Source: VAZQ01 sp963739175
GTDB lineage: Bacteria > Pseudomonadota > Alphaproteobacteria > Rhizobiales > Xanthobacteraceae
Reading direction: 5' to 3'
Assembly (NCBI GenBank): GCA_963739175.1
Contig: CAVTZH010000009.1
Location: 186,001 to 250,000, forward strand
Length of the DNA: 64,000 nt
Below the pieces are notes generated by a model. It ran no database searches. It saw only the letters and a program-made list of their open reading frames with translations, and was not told where the DNA came from. This document shows, piece by piece, positions 1 to 9,176 of the stretch (position 1 is the stretch's first letter; each line of letters opens with the position of its first letter). A program made the translations under genes and the position numbers.

Positions 1-351
1 CGGCTTCTGGGTCGCATACATGATCATTTCCGGACCCATGTTGCCGAACAACAGATTGTGCCCGTCCTTCGGGCGGCGCTTGACGAACAGCTCGTAGCCG
101 ATCTGGCCCGAGGCGCCCGGGAAGAAATTGTATTCGAACGGCATCTTCAGGATCTTGCCCCAGGCATCGTCGAACGCGCGCGCCAGCCGCTCGGCGCCGC
201 CGCCCTGGCCGGTCGGGATCACGACGCTGATCTTGCGGCTGGGAAAGTTCTGCGCGAACGCCTCGCCGAACGGCGACGTGGCCAGCAGGCCGGCCGAGGC
301 CGCAAGGCCGCCGCAAAAAGCCCGGCGCGGCATGGACAACTTGTTGGTCAT
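1..351 (-). CDS. TTT-family solute receptor, C-terminus cut by window edge
   Basis: First 117 residues of a tripartite tricarboxylate transporter (TctC/Bug) periplasmic receptor. The N-terminus has a Tat-like signal (PRRAF at residues 8-12, then a hydrophobic run ending AFA) followed by the family's first strand and ligand loop (VVIPTGQGGGAERLAR) and the later GASGQIGYELF segment. The start ATG at 351 is preceded by a GGAGAAG-like site. The gene runs off position 1 without a stop. It is a close paralogue of the next receptor upstream (470-1502) and last in the same minus-strand run. The substrate is unknown; a carboxylate is expected from the family. Confidence 0.85.
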   Translation of the reverse strand, partial: MTNKLSMPRRAFCGGLAASAGLLATSPFGEAFAQNFPSRKISVVIPTGQGGGAERLARAFDDAWGKILKMPFEYNFFPGASGQIGYELFVKRRPKDGHNLLFGNMGPEMIMYATQKP

Positions 352-469
352 TTGGACTTCTCCTTGGGGCATATCCCGAAGAAATAGGGGCCGGGTGGCA
401 CCGGCGTCATGAGCCATCATGCCACAGGGGTGCTGGAAAAGGACGGCAGCGCCGCTGCGGCAAGAGGGC

Positions 470-1502
470 TCAGCCGCCTTTGCCGCCGCGCTTGGCGGTG
501 AGCAGCTTCTCATAGCGCTGCGCCAGCTCGAAGGTCTTGAGCGCGAATTCCGTGCAGGCCTTGCGGTCACCATAGACCAGATTGCGGTCGGTGGCGCCGG
601 TCTTGCGATAGCCCTCGCGGAATATTTCCGAGGCGTGCGCCTCGCGCGAGGTGCGCTCCAGCATGGCGAACAGCTCCGGGTTCTTGTCGGCCCATTCGGT
701 GTGGACCGCCCAGGCGCGCGACGTGAACAGGTCGGGGATATCGATCCCGAACACCTTATTGATGGTCGGCGCATTCTCGGTGAGATCGGCGTAGACGTTC
801 TGCTTGCGGTTGAACACGCCGAGCACCTTGAACTTCTCGATCAGCGTCATCACGCCGACCATCGGGCTGGCGCCGATATCGACCTCGCCGTTGAGCACGG
901 CGATATAGGTCGGGTTGCCGCCGCCATAGGGAATGAGGTTGAAGCGCGCGCCGGTGGCTTCGCCGAGCGCGAGCGCGGCGATCGAGGTCTGGGTCGGCAG
1001 CCGGCTCACCGCCACGTTGAGCATCCGCTTCTTTGCCGCCGCGACCACGTCTTCGATCGTCTTGAACGGCGAGTTGCGGTTGACGTAGATGCAGCTGTCG
1101 TCGATCTCGACCTGCGAGAAATAGATGTAGTCGCGCGGGAAATTGTAGTCGGGCTTCTGCAGCGCATACATGAGCATCTCCGCGCCCATGTTGCCGAACA
1201 GAAGATTGTGCCCGTCGCTTGGGGCGCCGCTTGACGAACAGCTCGTAGCCGATCTGGCCCGACGCGCCGGGATGGAAGGTGTACTCGAACTGCGTCTTCA
1301 GCATCGGTCCCCAGGCCATGTCGAACGGCCGCGCGATGCGTTCGGCGCCGCCGCCCTGGCCGGTCGGGATGATCACGCTGATCCGGCGGTTCGGATAGGT
1401 CTGCGCCGCCGCGCCGCCGAGTGGCGCAGCCGCCGCCAGCCCAGACGCGGCAAGACCGCCGACAAATTGCCGGCGTGGCATCACAATGCGGTTGCTGGAC
1501 AT
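470..1502 (-). CDS. TTT-family solute receptor (frameshifted)
   Basis: Periplasmic binding protein of the TctC/Bug family, about 343 residues if one frameshift is repaired. The start at 1502 has a GAGGAG site; the signal peptide contains a twin-arginine-like MPRRQF and ends GGAAAQ. The first part (IIPTGQGGGAERIAR, GASGQIGYELFVKRRPK) continues in another frame as DGHNLLFGNMGAEMLMY. The switch lies near 1207-1212, where the paralogue at 1-351 has one base fewer. It is therefore one gene with a one-base insertion, either a sequencing error or a recent mutation. It is tandemly duplicated with the neighbour and lies downstream of the luciferase-like monooxygenases, perhaps importing their substrate. 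Confidence 0.8.
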
Positions 1503-1590
1503 AGAGCTCGTACTCCTCGAACGTTTCCTCGTTATCGTAGGGCCGGCGGCGTTTATCACCGGCGGGCACCTCTGCGTGGCGCGCCTGATC

Positions 1591-3603
1591 TTACTTCGCC
1601 AGCGCCGGTTCCGCAGCGGCCTTCGACGCCACGGTCGGCGGCAGGTCCTTGATCCGCGGATACACCTCTTTGGCGAACAGGGTCATGCTGCGGACCGTGC
1701 GCTTGTGATCGAGATGCCCGGCCTGCTGCATCATCATCAGGTGATCGAAGCCGCCGACCTGGTCGTAGAATTTGCGGATGCGCGCCGCGACCTTGTCGGG
1801 CGTGCCGGCGATCAGGATGCCTTGCTCCATCATGTAGTCGAGGCCCTGCGCGCGCACCGCCTCGGTGCGGCCGCCGAACTTGCCCTGCAGCGCCTGCACG
1901 TTGAGCGCGATCGAGGCGTAGCCGGGCGGGTTCTTGAACTGCGGCTCGGTCTTGTTGGAGCGGATGTACCAGAGCAGCTCCTGCGCGCCTTTCTCGGCTT
2001 CGCTGTCGGAGTCGGCGGTGTAGACCAGCGGCAGGAACGCGGTGCCGCCCTGGTGCGGCACGCCGGCGTCGACATAGTGCTTGCGGTACTCGTCGAACAG
2101 GCTGCGCGTGTTCTCGTAGGGCTGCAGGAAGGTCGCGAAGGTGAAGCCGTGCTGCGCGACCTTGCGCACGTTCTCGCGGTCGCTCGATCCGGTGATCCAG
2201 ACCGGCGGATGCGGCTGCTGATAGGGCCGCGGCCAGATGTTGACGGCGCGCTTGTGCCAGAACCGGCCTTCGTAATTGAACGGCCCGTCATGCGTGGTCC
2301 AGGCGCGCATCGCGAGGTCGATGCCCTCCCACAGCCGCTCGTTGGTCATGGTCGGATTGGAGTTGGCGGGATTGATCTCGGTCGGCACGCCGCGCACGAA
2401 GCCGACGTCCAGCCGGCCGCGTGAGATGACGTCAATCATCGCCATCTCCTCGGCGATGCGCACCGGCTCGCCGCGGTTGGCGACCGGATTGCCGAGGATC
2501 AGGATGCGCGCGTTCTTGGTTTGCCGCGCCAGGATCGCCGCCGGCAGCGGCACGCAGGAATCGATGCAGCTCGCCGAGGAATGATGCTCGTTGAGCATGA
2601 TGTCGAGGCCGAGCTCGTCGGCGATGCAGTGCTCGTCGAGATAGCGGTTGTAGAGGTCGGCGCCGATCTTCGGATCGAACAGGCGGTTCGGGATGGTGAC
2701 GCGCGTGTTCTTGAGCTCGTCGAACGGCGGAATGTGCGGATAGGGCATTTCCGTGAAGTGCCAGCGCGTCGTCATGCCTCGTCGTTCCTTCGCCTCCGCC
2801 CCGATCCTTATACCCAGAAACTGTCGCTGCAGCTCGGCGAGAAACGCCTGTGGCTGCTCGATGTGCGGCAGGTGGCCGGCCTCGCGGATCACCGCGAGCC
2901 GCGCATCCGGGATCAGCTTGCGATAGGCCTCGCCGTATTTCGGGGTGACGATGCCGTCGTGCTCGCCCCAGACCAGCAAGGTCGGCACCTTGATGCGGTG
3001 CAGCCGGTGCTTGAGCTTGGGATTGTGCAGGTACGGCTCCCAGCCGAAGCGCGCGAAGCTCTCGCGGTCGCGCGCCACGATCGTGAGCGCGTCTTCCGGC
3101 ATCGACTTGAAGTCGCGTTTGCCTTTGGCGGTGTCGTGCCACTTCAGCGCCATCACCTCGTCGGGGCTGAGCAGCCACACATCTTGAATTTCGCGCTCGG
3201 TCGGCTTGCCGGTCTTGATGCCGTAAGGGTCGACCAGCACCAGCTTCGAGATGAAGCCGTCGTCCTTGGTCGCCATCTCGGCGGCGATCCAGCCGCCGAA
3301 CGAGCAGCCGATGACGGGAACGTTCTTCAGCCCGAGCTCGTCGACGACGTCGAGCATCATATAGGCGATGTCGTCGGGCGAGGTGATCCAGTCCGGTCGG
3401 GTCGAGCGTCCGAAGCCGGGCGGCGAGGGGATGATGACTTCGTAGGATTTGGCAAGCTCGTCGAGGAACGGCGCGTCGCGCTCCAGCGCCTCTTCGCCGG
3501 GGAGGAGCAGCAGCGGCGGCCCGCTGCCGCGCCGCACGATCTCGAGCTTCAGCTCGTCCGACGGCCCGATCTGGTGAATGTCCTGCGGAGCGTGTTCTTG
3601 CAC
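1591..3603 (-). CDS. alpha/beta hydrolase fused to LLM-class flavin monooxygenase
   Basis: A single 670-residue frame joins two enzymes. Residues 1-265 are an alpha/beta hydrolase: LLLLPG oxyanion region, nucleophile elbow GCSFGG, acid in VWGEHDG, and catalytic His in EAGHLPH. Residues 277-670 are a luciferase-like (LLM) FMN-dependent oxidoreductase beginning MTTRWHFTEMPYPH, with the typical DVGFVRG, WITGSS and GTPDKVAARI segments. The GTG at 3603 opens the frame. An internal ATG at 2775 with a purine-rich AAGGAACGACGAGG leader could start a separate monooxygenase. Removing one G at 2813-2815 would end the hydrolase at TAA just upstream, so the fusion may be an indel artefact. Either way the two are co-transcribed. 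Confidence 0.8.
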   Translation of the reverse strand: MQEHAPQDIHQIGPSDELKLEIVRRGSGPPLLLLPGEEALERDAPFLDELAKSYEVIIPSPPGFGRSTRPDWITSPDDIAYMMLDVVDELGLKNVPVIGCSFGGWIAAEMATKDDGFISKLVLVDPYGIKTGKPTEREIQDVWLLSPDEVMALKWHDTAKGKRDFKSMPEDALTIVARDRESFARFGWEPYLHNPKLKHRLHRIKVPTLLVWGEHDGIVTPKYGEAYRKLIPDARLAVIREAGHLPHIEQPQAFLAELQRQFLGIRIGAEAKERRGMTTRWHFTEMPYPHIPPFDELKNTRVTIPNRLFDPKIGADLYNRYLDEHCIADELGLDIMLNEHHSSASCIDSCVPLPAAILARQTKNARILILGNPVANRGEPVRIAEEMAMIDVISRGRLDVGFVRGVPTEINPANSNPTMTNERLWEGIDLAMRAWTTHDGPFNYEGRFWHKRAVNIWPRPYQQPHPPVWITGSSDRENVRKVAQHGFTFATFLQPYENTRSLFDEYRKHYVDAGVPHQGGTAFLPLVYTADSDSEAEKGAQELLWYIRSNKTEPQFKNPPGYASIALNVQALQGKFGGRTEAVRAQGLDYMMEQGILIAGTPDKVAARIRKFYDQVGGFDHLMMMQQAGHLDHKRTVRSMTLFAKEVYPRIKDLPPTVASKAAAEPALAK

Positions 3604-3683
3604 CGGTTTCCGGCTCTTGTTGGTTGCCGGAAATGTTTAAGCAGACAGCCGGGGCGCTTGTCGAATCGGTCCGGTGCGACCGA

Positions 3684-5051
3684 TTACGCGTTGGCGGTCG
3701 CCTTGTTCCGCACAGCAGAACCGCGCGCGTAACGGCTTTGCGGGATCGGCAGGCCGAGGATGTCGCGCAAGGTCGGGCCTTCATAGGCGGTGCGATAGAG
3801 CCCGCGGCGTTGCAGCTCCGGCACGACCATATCGACAAAGTCGTTGAGCCCGATCGGGAACACCGGCGCCAGGAAGTTGAAGCCGTCGCAGGCGTCTTCC
3901 TTGAACCACTGCTCCATCTGGTCGACGACCTCGACCGGCGTACCGACGAAGCCGGCATGGCCGCGCTGGCGCGCGAACCACTGGTAGAGCTCGCGGATGG
4001 TCATGTTCTTGCTCCGCGCCATCTTGATGGCGTCGTCGGAGCGGCTGCCGATGACTTTGTTCTGCGGCAGCTCGGGCAGCGGCCCGTCGATCGGGAAGCC
4101 GGTGAGATCGTGGCCCATGCGGGTGGAGAGGAGCGATACGCCCACGTCAGGGTGCAGCAGCTCGTCGAGCTTCGCGAGCTTCTCCAAAGCCTCGTCATGG
4201 GTGCGGCCGACCGTGATCGAGAGGCCGGGCATGATCTTCAGGTGGTCGGGATTGCGGCCGTAGCGCGCCATCCGGCCCTTGAGGTCGGCATAGAACGCCT
4301 TCGCCGGCTCGATGCTCGGATGCGCGGTGAATACGACTTCGGCGGTCTGCGCAGCGAGTTCGCGACCGTCATCGGAGGCGCCGGCCTGCACCAGCACCGG
4401 CTGGCCCTGCGGCGAGCGCGGCACATTGAGCGGGCCGCGCACGTCGAAATGCTCGCCGTGGTGGTTGAGCGTGTGCATCTTCTGCGGGTCGAAGAACAGG
4501 CATTCTTCCTTGTCGCGCAAGAACGCGTCGTCGTCCCACGAATCCCACAGCGCCTGCACGACCTCGACGAATTCCTTGCCGCGCCGGTAGCGTTCGTCCT
4601 TCGGCTTGTGCGGCTCGTTGCCGAAGTTGAGCGCCTCGGTCGCGTTGCCGGAGGTCACCACGTTCCAGCCGGAACGTCCGCCGCTGACGAGATCGAGCGA
4701 GGCGAATTTGCGCGCCACCGTGTAGGGCTGCTCGAAGCTGGTCGAGGCGGTGCAGACGAGGCCGATGTTCTTGGTGTGGCTGGCGAGCGCCGCCAGCATC
4801 GTGAACGGCTCGATCCAGGCCACATAATGCAGCCGGTGCAGGCCCTGCTCATGCGCGGTGAACACCGAATGGGTGTCGGCGCAGAACACCATGTCGAGCA
4901 GTCCGCGCTCGGCGGTCTGCGCGATCTCGATCATGCGGGTGAAGTTTTCGCCGGCGTCGGCGTGCGCCTCGGGATGCCGCCACGATGCGATGTGATGGCC
5001 GCTTGGCCGGATGAACATTCCGACCTTCATCTTATCGGTTCTTGTGCTCAC
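3684..5051 (-). CDS. NtaA/DmoA-family FMN-dependent monooxygenase
   Basis: 455-residue flavin monooxygenase of the nitrilotriacetate monooxygenase component A group (NtaA/SnaA/DszA type), the usual length for the family. Visible hallmarks are the N-terminal KVGMFIRPSGHH strand, the long LVCTASTSFEQPYTVARKFASLDLVSGGRSGWNVVTS stretch (read in pieces along residues 98-135), VLVQAGASDDGRELAAQTAEV, and the C-terminal FVGTPVEVVDQMEQWF. These enzymes use reduced FMN from a separate reductase and O2 to oxidise C-N or C-S bonds or ring carbons. GTG 5051 with GGGAG eight bases upstream is the likely start; ATG at 5030 is an alternative. It lies between the molybdoenzyme and the hydrolase/LLM gene. No flavin reductase is seen nearby, and the substrate is not predictable. 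Confidence 0.85.
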   Translation of the reverse strand: MSTRTDKMKVGMFIRPSGHHIASWRHPEAHADAGENFTRMIEIAQTAERGLLDMVFCADTHSVFTAHEQGLHRLHYVAWIEPFTMLAALASHTKNIGLVCTASTSFEQPYTVARKFASLDLVSGGRSGWNVVTSGNATEALNFGNEPHKPKDERYRRGKEFVEVVQALWDSWDDDAFLRDKEECLFFDPQKMHTLNHHGEHFDVRGPLNVPRSPQGQPVLVQAGASDDGRELAAQTAEVVFTAHPSIEPAKAFYADLKGRMARYGRNPDHLKIMPGLSITVGRTHDEALEKLAKLDELLHPDVGVSLLSTRMGHDLTGFPIDGPLPELPQNKVIGSRSDDAIKMARSKNMTIRELYQWFARQRGHAGFVGTPVEVVDQMEQWFKEDACDGFNFLAPVFPIGLNDFVDMVVPELQRRGLYRTAYEGPTLRDILGLPIPQSRYARGSAVRNKATANA

Positions 5052-5090
5052 GGCGTCGGCTCCCGTTTTCTTATTCGGGAGCAGCGTAAC

Positions 5091-6114
5091 TCAGGCCGGT
5101 AGCTCCCACAATCGCTGCACCAGCCGCCGCGCCAGCACGCCGGCGACACGGCGGCGGTAGTGCCCGGGCGTGAACGTGGTCTTCATCGCCATGATCTGGT
5201 CGCGCACCAGATCGTCGAGCCCCTTGAACACGCGCGGCGTCGAGCGCTCCGCCGCAGAGTTTGTCCGTTCCCTCCAGCAACACCGGCCGCGGATTGGTGC
5301 CGGTGAAGGCGACGCGCAGGTCGGCGAGCGTATCGCCGTCACGGCGCAGCGCCGCCGCCACGCCGCAGACCGGATATTCGATCGAGCGGCGGATGCGGAT
5401 CTTGTCATAACCGGAGCGCAGGGCAGGGGTGCGCTTGGCGCGCACCGCGGTGACGAATTCGCCCGGCCGCAGCGACAGGAAGTACTTGCCGTCGCCGAGC
5501 GTCTCGGTCACGGGCTGATCTTGCCGCGCGAAGCCGATGTAGAGCTTGGCGAGCGGCAGCGTGCGCCGCCCATCCGGCCCGGCGATGTCGACCTCGGCGC
5601 CGAGCGTCAGCAGCGCCGGTGCGAGGTCGCCGGAGAAGGTCGCGAAGCAGACGCCGCGGCTCTTGGGCGCGACGTGGCAGATCTCGCCGGTGGTCTTGAG
5701 GCAGTGATGGATCGCGCCGCGCCACCAGTCGCTCTGATTGTAGTAGATGCAGCGGGTGTCGAGGCAGAGATTGCCGCCGACGGTGCCCATGTTGCGGTGG
5801 GTCGGGCCGGCGATCGAGGCGGCCGCCTGCGCCACCACCGGATAGTGCCGCAGCACATCGGGATGTTCGGCGAGCTCGGACAGCGTGACCGACGCGCCGA
5901 TCTCGAGCGATTGCGCATCGGCCTTGATGCCGCGCAGCTCCTTGACGTGCGTGACGTCGATCAGCACCGGCGGCGCGACGATGCCGCGCCGGATGTTGAC
6001 CACCAGATCGGTGCCGCCGCCGACCAGCTTGCTGTCCGCGTTCGCGGCGCGCGCCTTGAGCACGTCGTCGACGGTCGACGCATTGACCAGCGAGAAATTC
6101 GGCAGCGCGTCCAT
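5091..6114 (-). CDS. hcrB: 4-hydroxybenzoyl-CoA reductase-like FAD/[4Fe-4S] subunit (frameshifted)
   Basis: FAD-binding medium subunit of a xanthine-dehydrogenase-family molybdoenzyme. FAD motifs are VGGGTDL (residues 31-37) and NMGTVGGNLC (108-117). Between them and the C-terminal domain is a cysteine-rich loop with Cys117, 122, 138, 146 and 156 (CLDTRCIYYNQ, HHCLK, EICHV, GVCFA). Such a loop holds an extra [4Fe-4S] cluster in the beta subunit of 4-hydroxybenzoyl-CoA reductase and is absent from ordinary xanthine dehydrogenases, hence the assignment. The reading frame shifts near 5240 (equivalent to one extra base), after which FKGLDDLVRDQIMAMK...LWELPA continues to the stop at 5091. Its start overlaps the large-subunit stop by one base (TGATG). 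Confidence 0.8.
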
Positions 6115-8456
6115 CAGCCGTGCCCATTGCCTTTGGCGCGGCGCTGCTTCTCGATCGCCGCGAACACCCGGTCGGGCGTCACCGGCAGATCGTTGAAGCG
6201 CACGCCGACCGCGTTGGCGATGGCGTTGGTCAGCGCCGGCAGGAACGCGGCGAGCGAGCCTTCGCCGGCCTCTTTCGCGCCGAACGGCCCGTTCGGGTCG
6301 TTGCTCTCGACGATGCCGACTTCGATCGGCGGCGAATCCTGGATGGTCGGCACGCGGTAGTCGAGCATGTTGGCGGTGACCATCAGGCCGTCGTGATACG
6401 CCGCCTCCTCGCTCATCGCCTGGCCCATGCCCATCCAGACCGAGCCCTGCACCTGGCCTTCGACCGTGAGCCGGTTGAGCGCCTTGCCGCAGTCGTGCGC
6501 GACCCAGACCTTGTCGACGGTGACCACGCCGGTCTCGTCGTCGACGGTCACCTCGACCACCTGCGCCGAATAGCTGTAGCCCATGGTGCCGCCGATCGCC
6601 GCGCCGCGATACTTGTTGCCGCCGTGCGAATCCGGGATGGTCGAATAGTTGCCGGTGACCGTGATGGTGCCGGTGTCCTTCAGCGCCTCCACCACCACCT
6701 CGTTGAAGGTGAGGCCTTTGTCCTGCGCGCCGGCGCGGTAGAGCTCGCCCAGGCACTCGATGTCTTCGGGCTTGGTCTCGAGCTTGCGCGCGGCGGCAGC
6801 GACCAGCACGCCCTTGAGATTGCGCGCGGCGTCGATCGCGGCATTGCCGACCATGAAGGTCACGCGCGACGAATAGGAGCCGTTGTCCTTCGGCACCACC
6901 TCGCTGTCGCCGGTGACGACGCGCACGCGCGACATATCGAGCCCGAGCACCTCGGCGACGGTCTGCACCAGGATGGTGGAGGAGCCCTGGCCGATATCGG
7001 CGGCGCCCGACAGCACCACCACCGAGCCGTCGAAATCGAGCTTGATCTTGACGGTGGCATGCGGCTCGCCGGTCCAGTTCACCGGCTTCGACGCGCCCGA
7101 GATGTAGTGCGAGCAGGCGAAGCCGAGACCTTTGCTGACACCTTTGCCTTTGGGCAGCTTGCCCTTGCGCTCGTGCCATCCGCTCTCGCGCTCGACCCAG
7201 TCGACGCATTCCGGCAGGCCGTAGCTCGCGATCATGAGATCGTTGTCGGTGAAGGTCGGCCGCGCGCCCGGCTGCGGCAGATAGTTCGCGCGCCGCACCG
7301 CGATCGGATCGAGCCCCATCTCGATCGCCATCTGGTCGATCAGGCTCTCGAACGCGAAGCGCACGTCGACCGTGCCATGGCCGCGGAACGCGCCGCACGG
7401 CGGCGTGTTGGTGAGCACGCGCTTGCCGATGTATTTGACGTTCTTGAGATCGTAGATCGCGTAGAGCATCGACCCCGAATAGAGGATCGTCACCACGCCA
7501 TAACCGGAATGCGCGCCGCCGCGTTGAGTGCACTCGCATTCGACGCCGGCAATCTTGCCGTCCTTGGCGAGCCCGATCTTGAGCCTGATGTCGGTCTCCG
7601 GCCGGCCGCGATGGGTGATGAAGGTCTCCTCGCGGTTGATCACCAGCCGCACGCTGCCCTTGGCCTTGCGCGCGAGCAGCGCCGCGATCAGCTCGACATT
7701 GAGCGTCTCGGTGCGGCAGCCGAAGCCGCCGCCGACATGCGGCTTCACCACGCGGATCTTCGACATGTCCATGGCGAGGATCTGCGACAGCATCAGGTGG
7801 ACGTAGTAGGGCACCTGGGTGGAGGCATGCACCGTCATGCGGTCGCGCTCGGCGTCGTAGCTCGCGACCGCGGCGTGCATCTCCATCTGGTTCTGGCAGA
7901 CCTCGGCGCAATTGTAGGTCGCTTCGCGCACCAGATCGGCGCCGGCGAACGCCTGCTCGACATTGCCGAGCTCGAAGAACACGTCGCGTTCGAGATTGCC
8001 GGGCTTCTTGGCGTGCAGCGGCACGGCGCCCGGCGCGAGCGCGTCGGCCGACGTGAAATAGGCCGGCAACTCCTTCACTTTCATCCGAATGAGCGCGAGC
8101 GCCGCCTTGGCAGTGGCGTCATCCACGGCGGCGACAGCGGCAACCGGCTCGCCGCGATAGCGCACCTTGTCGCGCGCCAGCGGATGCTCGGAGCGCGCGA
8201 TCGGCAGCACGCCGAAGGTCTTGTCGCATTCGGCGCCGGTGACGATCGCCTTCACGCCGGGAAGCTTCAGCGCCTCCGACACATCGACGTCGACGATCTC
8301 GGCGTGTGCATAGGGGCTGCGATAGATGCGGCCCGCGAGCGTGCCGGGCTCGATCGCCAGGTCGGCGGTGTATTTGGCGCGGCCGGAGACTTTCTCCGGG
8401 CCGTCCACCATCGGCACGTAGTCGCCGATATTGTGCGCGGGAACGACCTCGTTCAT
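6114..8456 (-). CDS. hcrA: 4-hydroxybenzoyl-CoA reductase-like molybdenum subunit
   Basis: Large molybdopterin subunit (780 residues) of a xanthine dehydrogenase/4-hydroxybenzoyl-CoA reductase type enzyme. Visible landmarks are DGPEKVSGRAKYTADL near the N-terminus, the cofactor motif VGGGFGCRT, PCGAFRGHG, SGAADIGQGSSTI, VWVAHDCGKALN and the C-terminal active-site region FGAKEAGEGSLAAF with its conserved glutamate. Paired with the [4Fe-4S]-type medium subunit and [2Fe-2S] subunit, it should remove or add oxygen at an aromatic acyl-CoA ring; reductive dehydroxylation of 4-hydroxybenzoyl-CoA is the best-known reaction. The ATG at 8456 is preferred over an upstream in-frame start at 8591, which would translate a palindromic intergenic repeat. 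It couples translationally to hcrB. Confidence 0.85.
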   Translation of the reverse strand: MNEVVPAHNIGDYVPMVDGPEKVSGRAKYTADLAIEPGTLAGRIYRSPYAHAEIVDVDVSEALKLPGVKAIVTGAECDKTFGVLPIARSEHPLARDKVRYRGEPVAAVAAVDDATAKAALALIRMKVKELPAYFTSADALAPGAVPLHAKKPGNLERDVFFELGNVEQAFAGADLVREATYNCAEVCQNQMEMHAAVASYDAERDRMTVHASTQVPYYVHLMLSQILAMDMSKIRVVKPHVGGGFGCRTETLNVELIAALLARKAKGSVRLVINREETFITHRGRPETDIRLKIGLAKDGKIAGVECECTQRGGAHSGYGVVTILYSGSMLYAIYDLKNVKYIGKRVLTNTPPCGAFRGHGTVDVRFAFESLIDQMAIEMGLDPIAVRRANYLPQPGARPTFTDNDLMIASYGLPECVDWVERESGWHERKGKLPKGKGVSKGLGFACSHYISGASKPVNWTGEPHATVKIKLDFDGSVVVLSGAADIGQGSSTILVQTVAEVLGLDMSRVRVVTGDSEVVPKDNGSYSSRVTFMVGNAAIDAARNLKGVLVAAAARKLETKPEDIECLGELYRAGAQDKGLTFNEVVVEALKDTGTITVTGNYSTIPDSHGGNKYRGAAIGGTMGYSYSAQVVEVTVDDETGVVTVDKVWVAHDCGKALNRLTVEGQVQGSVWMGMGQAMSEEAAYHDGLMVTANMLDYRVPTIQDSPPIEVGIVESNDPNGPFGAKEAGEGSLAAFLPALTNAIANAVGVRFNDLPVTPDRVFAAIEKQRRAKGNGHG

Positions 8457-8469
8457 GTGGCACGCCCTC

Positions 8470-8586
8470 TCCGTTCCCCTCCCCCTTGTGGGGAGGGGGA
8501 AGGGGTGGGGGTACAGCTTGGCGGACGCGTAACGTGAAACAACTCCGACCCCCCACCCCAACCCTCCCCCACAAGGGGGGAGGGAG
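8470..8586. repeat. paired C/G-rich inverted repeats between hcrC and hcrA
   Basis: Two hairpins face each other in the spacer between the small and large reductase subunits. The first is CCCCTCCCC / GGGGAGGGG (stem 8476-8484 and 8490-8498); the second is CCCTCCCCC with GGGGGAGGG near 8562-8583. The sequences flanking the two loops are roughly inverted copies of each other, making a larger imperfect palindrome. This resembles the CCCTCCCC...GGGGAGGG intergenic elements common in Bradyrhizobium-type genomes. In RNA it could damp expression of the downstream hcrA-hcrB pair or stabilise the upstream message. Confidence 0.7.
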
Positions 8587-8619
8587 CGCACCGAGTTTGC
8601 GGCACGTGAATCAATTCAC

Positions 8620-9101
8620 TCATGGCGCGACGCCCTGCGGGCCGAGCGACGCGGCGTATCTCACCGCCTCGATGATCTTCACATAGCCGGTGCAGCGGCA
8701 GATGTTGGAGCCGAGCGCTTCGCTGATGTCGTCGTCGCTCGGTTGCGGATTTCGCGCAGCAATCCGACCGAGGCCATGATGAAGCCCGGCGTGCAGTAGC
8801 CGCATTGCGAGCCGAGCTTCTCGTGGAACCCGCGCTGCACCGCCGAAAGCCGTCCATCATCGCCGAGCAATTCAACGGTGTCGACGCGCCGGCCCGCGAC
8901 GCTTGCCGCGAGCGTGAGGCACGAGAGCCGCGGCTGGTCGTCGACCAGCACGGTGCAGGCGCCGCACTCGCCGCCATCGCATCCCGTTTTTGTTCCGGTG
9001 AGGCCGACCGTCTCCCGCAAATAGTCCAGCAGCAATACGTTGTCCGGCACCGCGTCAACTCGCGGCCGGCCATTAAGGACGTATTCGACGAGACGTGCCA
9101 T
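8620..9101 (-). CDS. hcrC: 4-hydroxybenzoyl-CoA reductase-like [2Fe-2S] subunit (frameshifted)
   Basis: Small iron-sulfur subunit, about 160 residues after repair. A plant-type [2Fe-2S] motif with Cys41, Cys46, Cys49 and Cys61 (GCDGGECGACT...SC) is followed by the second cluster domain with CGYCTPG (Cys100, Cys103) and ICRCTGY. The frame changes near 8745-8752: GLLRE in one frame continues as NPQPSDDDISEALGSN in another, which a single missing A in the AAAT run would explain (a deletion, unlike most other shifts here). ATG 9101 is chosen because GGAAC lies upstream; ATG 9113 is possible. Together with hcrA and hcrB it completes an alpha-beta-gamma molybdoenzyme that passes electrons from ferredoxin to the molybdenum site. 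Confidence 0.82.
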
Positions 9102-9176
9102 GTGGCGTTCCATTACCAACAATCGGCACTGCATTCAATTTGGGGGCGCGGCATGCCGTTGCAAGGTCCCTGGGCG

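Noticed and set aside
5071..7911. 946-residue minus-strand frame spanning two reductase subunits
   Set aside because: Only its second half is real (the FAD subunit); the first half is a shifted reading of the molybdenum subunit.
6120..8537. 805-residue open frame on the plus strand opposite the molybdenum subunit
   Set aside because: Rich in Arg, His, Ala and Gly without domains; it mirrors a well-supported gene on the other strand, as expected for high-GC DNA.
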